Shown here: positions 1 to 12,289 of the stretch, in pieces | How positions within the stretch are numbered: the stretch's first letter is position 1 | How the letters are laid out: each line of letters starts with the position of its first letter | Assembly: GCF_021462225.1 (NCBI RefSeq) | Contig: NC_061800.1 | Span: forward strand, 15,856,749 to 15,920,748 | DNA length: 64,000 nt | Reading direction: 5' to 3' | Source of the DNA: Girardinichthys multiradiatus | Taxonomy: Eukaryota; Chordata; Actinopteri; Cyprinodontiformes; Goodeidae | Position numbers and translations under genes: made by a program | Notes under the pieces: model-generated | What the model saw: the letters and a program-made list of their open reading frames with translations, nothing else | Database searches by the model: none | What the model was told of the DNA's origin: nothing

Positions 1-385
1 CAGTCGGTCGTGGCAGATGGCCGCTCACACTGAGCCTGGTTCTGCTCGAGGTTTCTTCCTGTTAAAAGAGAGTTTTTCCTCTCCACTGTCGCTACATGCA
101 TGCTCAGTATGAGAGATTGCTGCAAAGTCAACGCCAGTAACTGTCCACTGTCTCTACATGCTCATCCAGGAGGAGGGAATGCTACAAATCTCTGACTGGA
201 TGCAATCTGCTGGGTTTCCTTAGATAGAAAAACTATTTATCCAATTTGAATAAATAACTGAATCTGACTGCATTGTTCAATGGTTAGGATTAATTGGAAT
301 GTATGTACCTGACTGTTGTGAAGTGCCTTGAGACAACATGTATTGTGAATTGGCGCTCCATAAATAAATTGAATTGGATTTAATT
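1..385 (+). repeat. 3' end of a LINE (non-LTR retrotransposon), cut by the window edge
   Basis: This stretch reads through a typical fish LINE 3' UTR and ends in an AT-rich tail of the ATAAATTGAATTGGATTTA type. The same sequence occurs reverse-complemented at about 42445-42840, where it sits downstream of recognisable reverse-transcriptase coding sequence. That pairing identifies it as a LINE tail. The element probably extends left of the window or is 5'-truncated. No coding sequence is visible here. Confidence 0.75.
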
Positions 386-1984
386 GAAATTAAAACAATA
401 TTTTATCCACATTGTGATTGGTTGTTTGGAGATGTACCAATTATTGTTCTTAGTTAGTTCTAAGAGTGACCTAACCTTATTTCCAGGTTCCTCAAGATAA
501 ACCATGGTTCTCAAACATAGACAACAATGAACGGCAATATTGCATTATTTTATTGGTTATGGTTTTTAACCATTTTTATAGATTCCCTTGTTCCTTCATT
601 TGTATATAGTTCATTAGTTTTCTGTAATATTCCTTGTGCTTGATATTTTTTAGTTTAATTGTTCTAGCCTGGTAATTAACATATGTTTAGCTTTGAGTTG
701 AATTATTTTCATTAATAAATTATTGCATTTTAAGAAGTTGTTGTGAATTTATTCCATGTGTGTGCAGACGTTTGCTGTTCAGTAATGCCAGAGCTTGATT
801 CACTCTTTCATCTATTGTCCTAATACCACCACCAAATTGGGCTGGTATTCCCAGGACCCAGTGGTTATTTAATTAAATATTAATTGATATAAGCATCCTG
901 ATGGCTCCTACAATATATTCACTGATTATTTATTGTTTAATTGATTCTCAGGCATTCTTATTCAGAAAAGCATCACAGTACTGAGAAATCCGATGTACAT
1001 TGGAACATTTTAATTATTATTTTCCTTTTTTCGGAAACTGTCCATTTTAATTGAAATAGTTAAAGATGGATTTTTCATTACAAAGTACTTGAAAAAGTGT
1101 TGAATTACCCATAATTATTTTTATTTTATGTATTTCTGTCTTCATATCTTTTAGTGGTCATGATCAAAAGTTCTCCCAGCTGTCTTTAGACTAAAGGTTT
1201 TTCTTTTCAGTCGTCTGCTAGACGAGTTGTGGGGATTCTTTTGCCACTTAACACTGACCTTAACCCTAAGACAGAACTAACCTAAGTTAATAACCGTTGT
1301 TGTATTAAAACATAATGGACAAAAAGACAGAGAAACAAAACATCCAGCAAAGATCTGATGCAGGTTCTTACACATGCTTCATTCTTAAACTGATTGTTGT
1401 AGAGCAGCTTCATTTTGCAGCTGATAGTATTTTCACAATTGACTTTATTTGTGCAGGGTTACTAATTTATACTTGGTAAACTCTTCTTTTAGGTATTCTT
1501 TGGAGAAAGATTTGGAGTTCTAAACAAACAATTTGAAACTGTTTCTTTGATGAGTTGTCTGAATGGTTTATTGATGAGTTGGATTGGTTGCCATCATCAA
1601 GGTTTGCCTGGGTTTTAAAAGTTACGGTTTCCAAACCACTAAAATGGTCCATTGCTTTAATGTATTGGCGCTCCACCAGTCACTCTTACACATTTCTCTT
1701 GTTTAAAACAACCCGAGTCGGCTGTTTGCACAGCCATGACCTGAAAATTAAAGGAGTACCAATCATTACTGTTCCAGGGTTATACTGTTTTTTTAAATAC
1801 GGTTAGCGTTGTAACAGGCTAGAATCGAAGACTGCAGCTTTGCCACATAAGATAGTCCAGCTTGTTACACTCCCAGTGTGACTCTATAAAGACCATAATG
1901 ACAACAAGCATCTTCTCCGCAATGACAGAGTGCTGGGGTGAATCCTGCAAGGTCGTGCAGCTGAGTTAGCGGACATCTGCACAT
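386..1984. other. AT-rich intergenic stretch, nothing recognised
   Basis: Only short open frames are present and none resembles a known protein. No RNA gene, tandem array or clear transposon end was seen. Confidence 0.5.
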
Positions 1985-3445
1985 CCATTTTCAACGTGTC
2001 TCTGTCTCTGCAGACGGCCATATAACTGGGCCATACTCCAGATAACTCAAAACCAGAGATTGTACAGCCTGTTTAGCCACAGTAGTGGGTATGAATGTAA
2101 AACATTTCCTCTCCATAGCCATGCTTTTACCCATTTTGGCCACAATATCATTTATATGAGTTGCCCAAGACAAGTGAGAGTCTAAAATAATTCCCAATAA
2201 TTTGATTTGCTTCACTTGCTTCAGTTGCAACTTGTTAACAAGCAAATTTATCAAGGTTTCATTTTTTAAATTAGATTTACTTCCAAAAATGATAGATGTT
2301 GTTTTTCCTATATTTAACACAAATTTCCTTTACCCATCTACTTACTTTATCTAAATCGTAATTAAGTAGGTTAGACACATGATCTTTGTGCTGGGCAACA
2401 CAATGTAGAATCATCAGCTTACATAACTATAGTAGTTTTCTCCAATATACAAGAAGAATTATTAGTAATTATAAAATAAAGGAGTGGAGCAAGGCAACTT
2501 CCTCAAGGTAGTCAACAGTTCACGATCTTACTAGATGAAAAATACTTTGTTTCCTCTCTGAAAGGTAGCCACTCATCCATGCCATAGCAGAGTGTGAAAA
2601 AACCATAGCATTATAATTTTTTCAACAAAGCTTTATGGTCAATCAGGTCAAACGCAGCGCTAAAATCTAGCAGTACTGCTCCAACTAACCTGTTTGAGTA
2701 TATTTCCTCAATCAACCCATCTGTCAGGTGAATTAAGGCAGTAGAAGTTGAATAACCCTCTCTACATGCATGCTGATAGTTAGTAATCAGCCCATTAGCG
2801 ATGCAATATTTTTGGATCTATTAGAAAGCTGTTTTTTCCATGATATTTTTCATTAGTGGAAGTACACTAACAGGACGACAATTTGCTCCTGTAAAAGTGG
2901 ATTTCTTTGTTGCATTGTTTAGGTCAGAACTGCTATTAGCAGTAGCCATGGTAGCCCTTAATTTCTCAACTTAAATTTTTTGTGGTTTAGTAATAAAAAA
3001 AACATAATTTTCCACATATGATGTAACAGAATACTGGCTTCTACCCATAGTTAATTTAAAATACTCCAGAACATTTTACTGTCATATTTTGCTTCATTAA
3101 GATATTGAGTATTTGTGTTTGGAGGCCTGTATAAGCAACGCCCTATTCTAGGTCTTAAGTGTGGCAAATGAATTTGCACCTACAAGGCTTCTATATTGTG
3201 CAACAAGATCATTTCTCACCTTTACTGGAAAATCATCTCTAATAGAAAATGCTATGCCACAGCCATACTTGTTCCTGTCTCTCCTAAATAATATGTATCC
3301 AGGCACCTTTCTCTCTGTATCCATAAAATATGAATCATGGTGTGTTTCAGACAAGCCTAGAATTTTAATATTATGTAACTGTAAAAAGCAAGTTATATCA
3401 TCAATTTTGTTTCTCAAACTGCAGATGTTCAAATGACCTAGTATG
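1985..3445 (-). pseudogene. Degenerate LINE ORF2 (endonuclease + reverse transcriptase)
   Basis: Read on the minus strand, the N-terminal part (about 3445 down to 3190) matches the start of an APE-type endonuclease, with HLNICSLRNKID and LGLSETH. Further down are RT pieces: a REGYSTSTALIHLTDG-like stretch, LLDFSAAFDLIDH, PQG with the Gln codon changed to TGA, and an ADD catalytic box at 2410-2418 preceded by a TAA stop (2419-2421) where Tyr or Phe is expected. The C-terminal part (about 2320-1991) contains KLLGIILDSHLSW, typical of LINE RTs. Stops and frameshifts throughout show it is dead. The clade (L2/Rex1-like) is inferred from motif style only. Its upstream end is lost where the plus-strand LINE begins at about 3445. 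Confidence 0.8.
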
Positions 3446-4875
3446 GGGGCACTCGCCAAATTCCTGGAGAGTCTGGTCATCAAACACATCAACGGAGCAA
3501 TCCCATCAACATTGGACAAAACCAATTCGCATACAGAGAGGACACCATCGCCTTTGTGCTCCATTGACTGATGGAACATCTAGAGCACAAGAACACCTAT
3601 GCGAGGCTGCTCTTTGTCGACTTAAGCTCAGCCTTTAATATGATTCAGCCTTAAAAAACTTCATGTCAAACTCTCTGACCTGGGACTAAACACCTTCTTC
3701 AATTGGATTGCGGACTTGTGAACAAACCGTACACAGACCATGAGTTGAGGGGCACACCTAACCTTTGCTCCTCACTAACACAGGGGCCTCCCAAGGATGT
3801 GAGGTCAGCCCACTGATCTACACTCTGTTTACACATGACTGATCTGCCTCCCCTCCTTCAAATCCCATTGTAAAATTGACAGACGACACCACAGCGTTCG
3901 GCCTCATCAACAACAACAAGACGACATAAAGGTCTAAAGTGCAACATCTGGCCTCATGGTGTTCGAACAATAACCTGGTTCTGAACATCAAAAAGACCAG
4001 GGATATTATTGTGCACTTCCACAGGGACAGTCAAAATCACTCCCCACTCTTCATTGGCACTGAGGCAGGGGAGAAAGTGTCCAACTTTAAATAGTGGCAT
4101 TAATCATTTTGGAGCATCAACACCTCCTCAACTGTGGGGAAAGCACAGCAATACATGTACCACTTGAGGACATTGTTGAGCGCCCAAATCCCAAAGCACC
4201 TGTTGCTAAACCTTTATAACTGCGCCATCAGCAGTGTTTTAACCTATGGACTTTTAGCGTGGTTCTACAGCTGCGGTAACACTGATCAGCAAACATTCCA
4301 GTGGGTGGTAAAAACAGCAGGGAAGACCATTGGGACTACTCTTCCAGAGACACTGCCATCTTCACCACTTGCCGTTTGAGGAGAGTCCATCACATCATGC
4401 GTGATCAACACCACCCAGCGCATCCCCTGTTCCACCTAGTGCGCTCAGGTAGAAGATACAGGTCCTCACACGCCCGAACCTCCAGATGTGCCCACAGCTT
4501 GTACCCTCAGGCACTAGGTTGCTTAAACAGTTGCCCCCTCCTCTCTCTGCCCAATCCAGAGACATTCACCACACTTCACTATTTCAATAGCTGTGATCTG
4601 GACTTATTATGACTTTGTATATCATCTCTCTGTGTTGTTATGACTTCTATTTGCTGCAGTGCTATTGTTACTGTTTATTTTGCTTGTGCCTGCACTGAAT
4701 TCCTTTTGCATATTATTGTCTTTGCTGCGCTTCTATTAGTGGTGTTTATGGGACCTGGAGAAGTGTTTTGCACTATTTTTGCACTGTATTTATGCAGTGT
4801 GTGAAGTCTCTGAACAACATGCCGTTGTCACATTTATTTTGACAATGACAAGAACGGATTGAATTGAATTGAATA
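3446..4875 (+). pseudogene. Degenerate LINE reverse transcriptase and 3' tail (L2/CR1-like)
   Basis: On the plus strand the sequence encodes RT-like blocks: HLEHKNTYARLLFVDLSSAF, a QGCE-SPLIYTLFTHD region, then KLTDDTTAF at the catalytic box (3873-3896). There the usual FADD reads LTDD. LVLNIKKT follows, and then the C-terminal block (4134-4600) with a LLNLYNCAISSVLTYG-like segment and a Cys/His-rich tail. The 3' UTR ends at about 4875 in repeated TTGAATTGAATTGAATA. Several stops and frameshifts make it non-functional. It is 5'-truncated and abuts an opposite-strand LINE. Confidence 0.8.
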
Positions 4876-7319
4876 AGCATATATACTTACAACTTCAACT
4901 AAATTCAAAATGTGTTTTGTCTACATTTTGCTTCAGTCTTCCACCACTGTGTATATCTGTATAAAAAAGTAATCACATAAAAAACTAAGTCAAAAGAAAC
5001 AAAAGTAAAACAACCTTGTTTAAGTTTATCCCCTAACTTTCACATTTAATTCTTAATTTTTTCCCCCCAAATATCTTTAGCTGAAAGGAATTAATTGGTA
5101 TGCATTGCCATGAGTGCATGAAAATGCTTGGATTCTCTCTCCAGGTTCTTGTCTGTGTATCAAAATAAGTAATAAATGTAGACAACATTATAACATTCAT
5201 TATAATACAATCTTCGCAATGTCAGTTTTTGTAGAATTGCAATCACAAAGAACAGCTTGGATGCATATTTGGTCAGCTATTATATGTTTTCTATTATATA
5301 AGTGTCAGACATCAACCCTCTAATATATGACATATTCCAACTGCCCTATCTGATGTACATCTTTAGTGGCTGAGATACTAAAGCTCAGAGAGTGGTGGGG
5401 ACTTTGTATAATGGTAGAGAAAGAAAAGAATCTGAGAAAATGTGGGTTAATTATTGTTGAAATTGCCGTCACAATTTTCAGCTGCTCTTAAATATGTTCC
5501 AGATATCGTGCAGCTTGATTATTTTATCGGCAACAGAAAATAATTGTTGCTTTTTTGTTTTAAATAAAGGCAACTGGATCATGTTGTGAAACTTTCCTAT
5601 ACTGTAACATTCAAAGTTTATCATGCTGTGAGAATCTGATACCTGCCCATGCCTATTCAGTCTTATGTGGCTTAAAAAAATAAACATTCACTTCTGATAC
5701 TTTTAAATTTGATAATTTTATTATTTCTTTCTGTCTGAACTGAGGAAGTCTTACAACACAGGATCTGACCTCTAATGCACTGTTAATGGAGACTGTGGAC
5801 GTAAACAAGGTTCCAGTCAGCTGTTGTGTTTCAGGAACCAGGAGTGCCAGTGTTGGGATGTTGTAACGCCATCTGTACATGTGTACCTTAGGATGATCAA
5901 ATGCTACTTATTATAGACCCGTACTGCTGGTGGGGGGTCCCCCTACTGTCCAGCTCTGGTTTTAAACCCCTCAGATCTCACCATCATCAGAAACCTCCCA
6001 ACCCTTGTTTAAAAACCCAACATAGATACAAAGGGAACAAAAGACTGATGGACAACCCTCTCCTTTTTGCTTACTATGTAGGCTACTAGCTGACATGCAT
6101 CAAGCACCCTGTTGCTTTGGTGGAGGTCTGCGCTCTAGTTTCATCTTTGTTATTAGAAAAAAAGTACTTTGAGCTGTGGTGGAACTCTTAAGACTCAATC
6201 AGTGGAGATTTACTTGTTTTCTAAAGTGTCTATGACCCTTATACATATCCCAGCAAAGTTTAAACCTTTCAAAACTAAACTCAGAACCGGCTCAATGGTT
6301 TTTTTTTCTATTAACTGTTCAGATTGTCAATAATAGACACACACTATACATAATGTATAATAATTAACTACTGCAAAATCACTTTACTTTATGCGAACAT
6401 ATGGGCCCTACTCTGGCTGTGACAGTAATTAGTGGAAAAATGCTGATTGGAAACAGTTTAGGACAACTGTCAATGCAGCTCTGTGTGATCTCCATTTGGT
6501 CACCAATAGTCAGTCATTAACAACCTCAGCCTACTCTGAGCATCCAGTTTCTTCTCTATCATTAGCTGTAAGCCATAATCATCATCCATCCCTCACATCA
6601 CGTTTATCCACCGACCTGACAAAGTAGGAGCATCATGCAGCATATTTGGCTGTGAAACACAATCGGCCACAAAGACTTTAAAACATCCAACAAGAACACA
6701 ACAACACAAGTAGGTTAAAAGGAGGTTTCTGTTAAAACCTAATTTTAGTACTTGACTTACTTCACAGACTAGGACAGGAAAGGACGTTGTGGTTGTTTAT
6801 CAGTGTATGTTTCAATGAGCCATGGCGGGAACTTGGTTTCTAAACTCTGAAATGTATCCGTTAAGTAATATTCGACAACTCTGCTATTGTCGGTATATTT
6901 CAGAAATGTTCAAAGTGGCTTTTTTTTAAAAATGGAAACTATTTTTATTTAACATACTGAATAGCACAAAATGCTTGAATTTCAGCTCATTCCGAACAAA
7001 ATAACATACAAATATTGTTTTAACTGCCAAAGATTCAGTCAATGTTACAACCCTGTGACATTTTTTTACGAATTTTACATTTTCATATAGCATTTTTTCA
7101 GTCAGGATTGAATCTCATTTATATATCTTGACCTTGTAAACTGAGCAGTTTTCTCATTTTTTCCTCTATTTCTAAAGTTTTGTATGATATTATCATATTG
7201 AAAAGAATTCTCAATGTTAAAGGTTACTGATTTGACAGAATAAAGTCCAAAGACTTCAAATATTCAGGAAAGCCCAAAATTATTCATAGCTCTGTTAGAG
7301 TTTACCTACATGTTTCTTG
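4876..7319. other. AT-rich intergenic stretch, nothing recognised
   Basis: No coding sequence with recognisable domains, no RNA gene and no clear repeat end was seen. If ccnyl1, the usual neighbour of fzd5, lies on this side, none of its exons was identified here. Confidence 0.45.
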
Positions 7320-7765
7320 TGACCGGAAGTTATATTAATGTTTTGAAGCAGCCCAGAAATAGTCCTGACTTTAATCTGATAGAGAATCAGTGGAAGGTGT
7401 GACAGATTAAGGTGATGATAAGGAGGCCTTCCAACCTCAAAGACTTTGAGTTCATCACCTCAAAAAGACTTGTCAGTGGTGGTGACAGTGGATACTTGCA
7501 AAAAAAACTGTTCAAAAGTTATAGAAAGGTTCTCATTGCTAAAGATTTTTCCATTGTTTATTTAAAATGGTGCAAATAACCTTTGACATAAAATATAAGT
7601 AAAATATATTTTTCTAAATTGATACACCTGTTACATTCCTTTACTATCTTTTGGGAGATCTCCGTCGTTTTTCCCCTTTAGAAACAAACTTCTTGAATTA
7701 AAATAAAGCAAAAACTACATCTAGCAGGTGTATGAATACTTTAGGGCTTCATTTTAAATTGTACA
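7320..7765 (+). mobile_element. Tc1/mariner transposon relic (3' half)
   Basis: The plus strand preserves the end of a Tc1-type transposase (SPDFNLIENQW-like, then coding for the C-terminal helix region). It is followed by the GCTAAAGATTTTTCCATTG block common to fish Tc1 relics and by an end-like GTATGAATACTTTAGGGC. The coding sequence is broken and no matching left end was found. Confidence 0.6.
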
Positions 7766-8383
7766 TTTTATGCTCAAATTATGAGATAAAAATCTTTAAA
7801 ATTTACAATGTCTGTTAAATCATTGCAAGCTTTTCCAGGAACAGTAAATGCGGCAGCTTGTGGCTGCTCTGAGGTCTGATGTTGATCTGTTAAGAGTATT
7901 CTTCCCCTTGAGAAAACAAAGTGAGCAGTTCTTTTGTGAACCAGTAGGTGGGGCTAAAGACCAAGTTCCTTTTTATCTTGTTGCTTTGATTGTTGTGCGT
8001 TTGTTTACACAACAAAGACGAAACTGGCTCTCCTTTCACAAAGTTCACAAAGACACTTTAATGACTTCACATAACTAAAGAGGTCTTGTTAGAACGCACT
8101 ATACAGACAAAACAAATGAAGTTCCTAGTCACAGTAATGAATTTCCAAGAACACATTCAGTTTAGATTCACACAGAGCACCACAACGCAAACACACAGCT
8201 ATAACGTCACATTTATAGACCGTTTCTCCAGATCACAAATATTTGTTTCTGTGGTCTCTTAAACATTTTTAATAGAAACTAAACACATTACGTTCTTTTT
8301 CTTTACCACAAATATTTGCAATATGTACACAATAAATATATATTGTTATTTTTCCAGTGCTCAGGAATATCAGATTGTTTTTT
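7766..8383. other. Intergenic stretch downstream of fzd5
   Basis: No gene was recognised. It contains ordinary AT-rich sequence beyond the probable end of the fzd5 transcript. Confidence 0.45.
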
Positions 8384-8389
8384 TTTATT
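8384..8389 (-). terminator. Candidate poly(A) signal for fzd5
   Basis: TTTATT on the plus strand is AATAAA on the minus strand, about 300 bases beyond the fzd5 stop codon. It is the first canonical hexamer downstream. An A17 run (about 8429-8445) and other homopolymers lie in the inferred 3' UTR. Transcript data would be needed to confirm use. Confidence 0.3.
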
Positions 8390-8684
8390 AGGTGAGTCAG
8401 ATTTGGTCAAGTGTCTCAGCTTGAGTGCAAAAAAAAAAAAAAAAAGAATCACTTATAGGGATTTTCTCAAGATTCAGAGCCTCAAACATATGTTACTTTT
8501 TTTAACCAGTATCACCCTAACTGTATGCTTTTTTTTTTTAACGCTCTAAATCTTTTCGTTCTGTACATTTACCGTTTATAGTTTATATTTAAGGTCAAAT
8601 GACACCAACAAATGGTTCTGATTTTTGTGAACAATCACATCACAAGTGTTCGGTTCTTGAAAATGTTTCGCGGTGACACACGGT

Positions 8685-10418
8685 TCATAAATGGGACGGA
8701 GGGCCTTTTTGATACATCCCTGATGTCAACCCAGTTCGAGTGTGCCCAGTTAAGGCTGTGCTGGCCTCGCTGTACATGGAAGGCGGTGCAGTGGCCTTGT
8801 GCGGCCAGCAGGGGCAGCATCTAGCCACAAATCTCCTCCAGGACTCCAGAGTTTTTCCCGACCAAATCCAGACTCCAGATGTGATGCCCACCACCAAGCA
8901 CATGAAGTACTTGAGCATAAAGACAGCATAGTCTGGGCCCAAGCCCGAGAGCTGGCGCTCCGACAGACAGGAGCAGGCCAAGGCTCGCTCCCAGCCAGGT
9001 CGGTAGTACTGCTCATAGACCAGGCAGGCTACCACAATGGTGGCAGGGACCGTGTACAGCACTGTGAACAGCCCAATGCGGATCATCAGTCGCTCCAGTT
9101 TATCCGTCTTAGTGCCACCTTGCTTGATGATGCTCCTGATGCGGAACAGAGAGACAAACCCAGCCAGTAAGAAAAGCGAGCCTGTGAAGAGGTAGACCAC
9201 AAGAGGGGCCAGCACAAATCCCCTCAGATTCTCCAGACTTTGGTTCCCAACGTAGCAGATCCCAGCCACAGGGTCCCCATCCACAGAACTGAGAGCGAGG
9301 ACCACGATGGACTTGACACTGGGGATGAGCCATGCAGCCAGGTGGAAATACTGTGAGTATCCAGCAATGGCCTCACTGCCCCACTTCATCCCTGCTGCAA
9401 GAAACCATGTGAAAGATAACACCACCCACCAGATGGAGCTGGCCATCCCAAAGAAGTACACCAGCAGGAAGACGAGGGTGCAGAGAGCAGGGCCAGAAGC
9501 ATCATAGAGGATGTGCAGCTGGTTTCCACCAAGGCTGCTTGACCCACAAGCCACTCGCTCATGCCCTGCAACCAGACGTATGATGTAACCCAAGGAGACG
9601 AAGAGGTAGCAGGCAGCCAGGAAGATGATGGGCCTCTCCGGGTACTTGAACCGCTCCATGTCAATGAGGAAAGTGGCCACGGTGGTCAAGGTGGAGATGA
9701 AGCATAGCACGGACCAGAGTCCTACCCAGAAGCTGGTAAAGGCTCGTTCATCTGCTGAGAAGTAGGGCTGGTGACAGGGCTGGGCGCAGTTGGGCAAAGG
9801 CCCTGTCTGGACTCTGCCATGAAGAGCATGGGACTCCCGCTTGATGGCAATCAGGGGGTCTCTGCAGCGGCACTCCCTGTCACACTGTGATGGGCTGGGA
9901 GGTCTGGTTCTGACTTTCGGGGTGGACTTTGGGAACGGAGGAGCCAGAGTGGTAGTCTCACTGCTGTTCTGGTCCATGCACAGGGTCTCATCGCCGAGCT
10001 GTGGCAGCTGCTCGCAGCTCATCCGTTCAGGCCACTCAAAGCCATACTGGCTCATGAGGGGGGAGCAGCCCCGCTTGGCCCGCTCGCACACAGAGCGACA
10101 GGGGGGGAGCGGCTTCCTGTAGTCAGGCAGGCAGATTGGAGTGTACATGCTGCACAGGAAGAACAGCAGGTCCGGGGAGCAGCGGATGCGGACCAGGGGC
10201 CAGAACTGGTGCACTTCTAGCCCCACCTCCTCCTGGGTGTCGTGATTGAACTGATTGGGCATGTAGGTCAGGTTGTAGCCGATGCTCTTACACATGGGCA
10301 CCGTAATAGGCTCACAAGACAGGTCCTTGGAGGCTCCTAATGTTAAATCAGGAGACCAGATAAAAAGATACAGGAACAACATCAGCCTGTACGGTGCGAG
10401 TCTCTCTGCTGATGCCAT
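8685..10418 (-). CDS. fzd5: Frizzled-5 Wnt receptor
   Basis: This is a complete single-exon Frizzled of 577 residues, close to human FZD5 (585). A hydrophobic signal peptide covers about residues 1-29. The extracellular Wnt-binding CRD has exactly ten cysteines (C35, 43, 80, 89, 96, 107, 111, 118, 135, 147) and contains MPNQFNHDTQEE and YTPICLPDY. A short linker leads to seven membrane segments starting near 231, 263, 312, 351, 398, 445 and 496. The cytoplasmic tail carries KTLESW (522-527), the Dishevelled-binding KTxxxW motif, and ends in SHL, a possible PDZ ligand. Putative N-glycosylation sites are N49, N151 and N392. The short linker and the VPMC/ICLPDY wording favour FZD5 over the closely related FZD8, whose linker is longer. 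The start is the first ATG, directly before the signal peptide. FZD5 acts in canonical Wnt signalling, notably in eye-field development. plekhm3 lies 15.7 kb upstream on the same strand, matching vertebrate synteny. Confidence 0.95.
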   Translation of the reverse strand: MASAERLAPYRLMLFLYLFIWSPDLTLGASKDLSCEPITVPMCKSIGYNLTYMPNQFNHDTQEEVGLEVHQFWPLVRIRCSPDLLFFLCSMYTPICLPDYRKPLPPCRSVCERAKRGCSPLMSQYGFEWPERMSCEQLPQLGDETLCMDQNSSETTTLAPPFPKSTPKVRTRPPSPSQCDRECRCRDPLIAIKRESHALHGRVQTGPLPNCAQPCHQPYFSADERAFTSFWVGLWSVLCFISTLTTVATFLIDMERFKYPERPIIFLAACYLFVSLGYIIRLVAGHERVACGSSSLGGNQLHILYDASGPALCTLVFLLVYFFGMASSIWWVVLSFTWFLAAGMKWGSEAIAGYSQYFHLAAWLIPSVKSIVVLALSSVDGDPVAGICYVGNQSLENLRGFVLAPLVVYLFTGSLFLLAGFVSLFRIRSIIKQGGTKTDKLERLMIRIGLFTVLYTVPATIVVACLVYEQYYRPGWERALACSCLSERQLSGLGPDYAVFMLKYFMCLVVGITSGVWIWSGKTLESWRRFVARCCPCWPHKATAPPSMYSEASTALTGHTRTGLTSGMYQKGPPSHL

Positions 10419-11215
10419 GCTGAAATAAGTCTCAGTTATCAGGGAAAATCTAAAGTCTTTACATCAATTTAAAAAAATCAGGGCTTATTTTACCAAAGTT
10501 CATGACTGAAACTTTATCTTCTGGATGAGTCAATAAAAGAATGTTCTGCTCCACCAATCAGCTTGTTGAAGGTTATAATTGATATCTGATGGCACAGCCA
10601 GTTGGAAAGAGTCTTCACGCTGTCAATCATTCACCAGCGCTCCTGCAATCATTACGGAGAAAGTTCATATCCGGCAGTCACGTCCCAATAAATCTAACGA
10701 CCATGGAACATGCATGTCCTCCAAACACGTCTTGTATGCCTGAAAGAGTCGCATCATCAGCTCTGTACAGAGTTTACCACAAAAAGGTGCTCACATGAAA
10801 TAAAGATACTTTGAACATTTGCTTAATGTGAGCAAAAAATATCCAGAAGCGTCCTCTTTCTGCGCCACAGGGAGCCAGGTGCGTAAAAACCACTTGATGC
10901 GTTTTCTCGGTGGGTTTAATCCGCCTGCGACTTGAACAACTTCTTAAAAGTGACTTCTGTGACGTTTCTGCGTGAAAACAGACAGAGTAGAAACGAACAG
11001 GAGAAGAAGAAGAGTCCCTCAAGGTAAAAACTCGTGCAGTAAGTTGTGGCCACGCGCGGCTTGCTGCGCTCCCTGCGCCGGAGGACGAACTGGAGCCCGT
11101 CTGAAGCTGCGGCACCTTCTCATTAAACACAAACTCTGCTGCGTTCATGGCTATCGGAAATGTCACCACTCAGCCAGGAGCGCGCTCCTGTGTTGGAGTT
11201 AGTTGAGCATATATG
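10419..11215 (-). promoter_or_regulatory. Inferred fzd5 5' UTR and promoter region
   Basis: This sequence lies immediately upstream of the fzd5 start. From about 10830 to 11200 it is richer in GC and CpG than its surroundings, with CGCGCGGC and GCGCGCTCC clusters. An AT-rich GCATATATGC palindrome at about 11204-11216 could serve as a TATA-like element. No splice junction into the coding exon was identified. The transcription start cannot be placed from sequence. A long open frame on the minus strand here (10774-11169) has no recognisable similarity and reflects base composition. Confidence 0.35.
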
Positions 11216-11924
11216 CGATGCCAGTGTCTGCATGATTGTTACCTTTTTAACTTGCATAGCACTCTGTTGCATTCAAATGTATGAAAAGTGTTGTATAGAA
11301 CTGAATGACTGACATAAAATGACTTTTTGTCATCATGTCAGATAAGTCAACACTATTCAGACGGCTTATTTGCTTCAAATGAAAAGTAATCAGCATTCTT
11401 TGCGGAATTTCCATAGAAATATGTGAATCAGAGCAGAAATATAAAAAACTGTTGGTGTTTTTATGATTTGATCAGTTCCGTGGGATCAGGAGGTGATAGG
11501 TTTCCCTTATTTGCAAAACAACATAAATAAATAAGAATTTTAAACTAAATAACCTTATTAAGGATCTACAGACAGTAAGAAAAATATTTTAATTAATACA
11601 ACTTGGTTAATGACAGAATCAGCTAGATCAACAATAAAGTCTAGAATACTTTATATATAATATATTTTGACAGAAGTATTTCTATATTTAGTGTTTTGTG
11701 CTTTTTCTCCTTTAAAAACTCTGGATGGTTGTTTCATTAATGTTAGAACCTGTTGATTTCCGTAACCACTTGCTTTAAGACTCCAGTCTACTATCTAATA
11801 TCCTGCAGTACATGAACACATCAGTGAGTGATTTTATTTTATATGACTTCCTGCATTAGGAGGTGGGAGTTTCCAGGAGAGCTTAGAAGTACTTGATGAG
11901 GGTCTCTGACACTTTCATTAAAGA

Positions 11925-11925
<1 letters not shown>
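11216..11925. other. AT-rich stretch upstream of fzd5, nothing recognised
   Basis: No coding sequence, repeat end or RNA gene was recognised. Confidence 0.45.
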
Positions 11926-11961
<36 letters not shown>

Positions 11962-11978
11962 CAAATATATATATATAT

Positions 11979-12035
<57 letters not shown>

Positions 12036-12055
12036 GAGAGAGAGAGAGAGAGAGA
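11926..12055. repeat. Compound microsatellite (AC)n-(AT)n-(AG)n
   Basis: The tract runs through an AC block (11926-11959), mixed AT/AC blocks, a long AT block to about 12030, and an AG block to about 12055. Apparent open frames across it are low-complexity artefacts. Confidence 0.97.
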
Positions 12056-12289
12056 TTTGATCGTGACTGACAAAATGCAATATGAAAATGTAAGATTTGT
12101 AAAGAAAATGTCACAGGGTTGTAACATTGACAGAATCTGCTCTTTTCTCTCAAAGTCTTATTGTTAAAAAAATCTTATTTGTAGTTTGGTACTGCAGCTT
12201 TAATACCATTATACCACTTTTGTACCATTATTTTCAAAGTTTGGAGTTGAGCATTTACAATTTAAACATTTGTAACGATTGTTTAAAGG

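Noticed and set aside
3148..3579. 143-codon frame apparently encoding one protein
   Set aside because: It is a chimera: its first part is antisense to one LINE and its second part is the endonuclease start of another.
7848..8078. 76-codon plus-strand frame downstream of fzd5
   Set aside because: No domain or family resemblance. Length is within chance expectation.
1..8684. Exons of ccnyl1, the usual neighbour of fzd5
   Set aside because: No cyclin-like coding sequence was recognised. The gene may lie further left.
8740..10122. Other-frame open reading frames inside fzd5
   Set aside because: They overlap a complete, well-supported Frizzled coding sequence and have no meaningful translation.
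10774..11169. 131-codon open frame on the minus strand upstream of fzd5
   Set aside because: No similarity to known proteins. It lies in the inferred fzd5 5' UTR and its length is explained by GC-rich composition.
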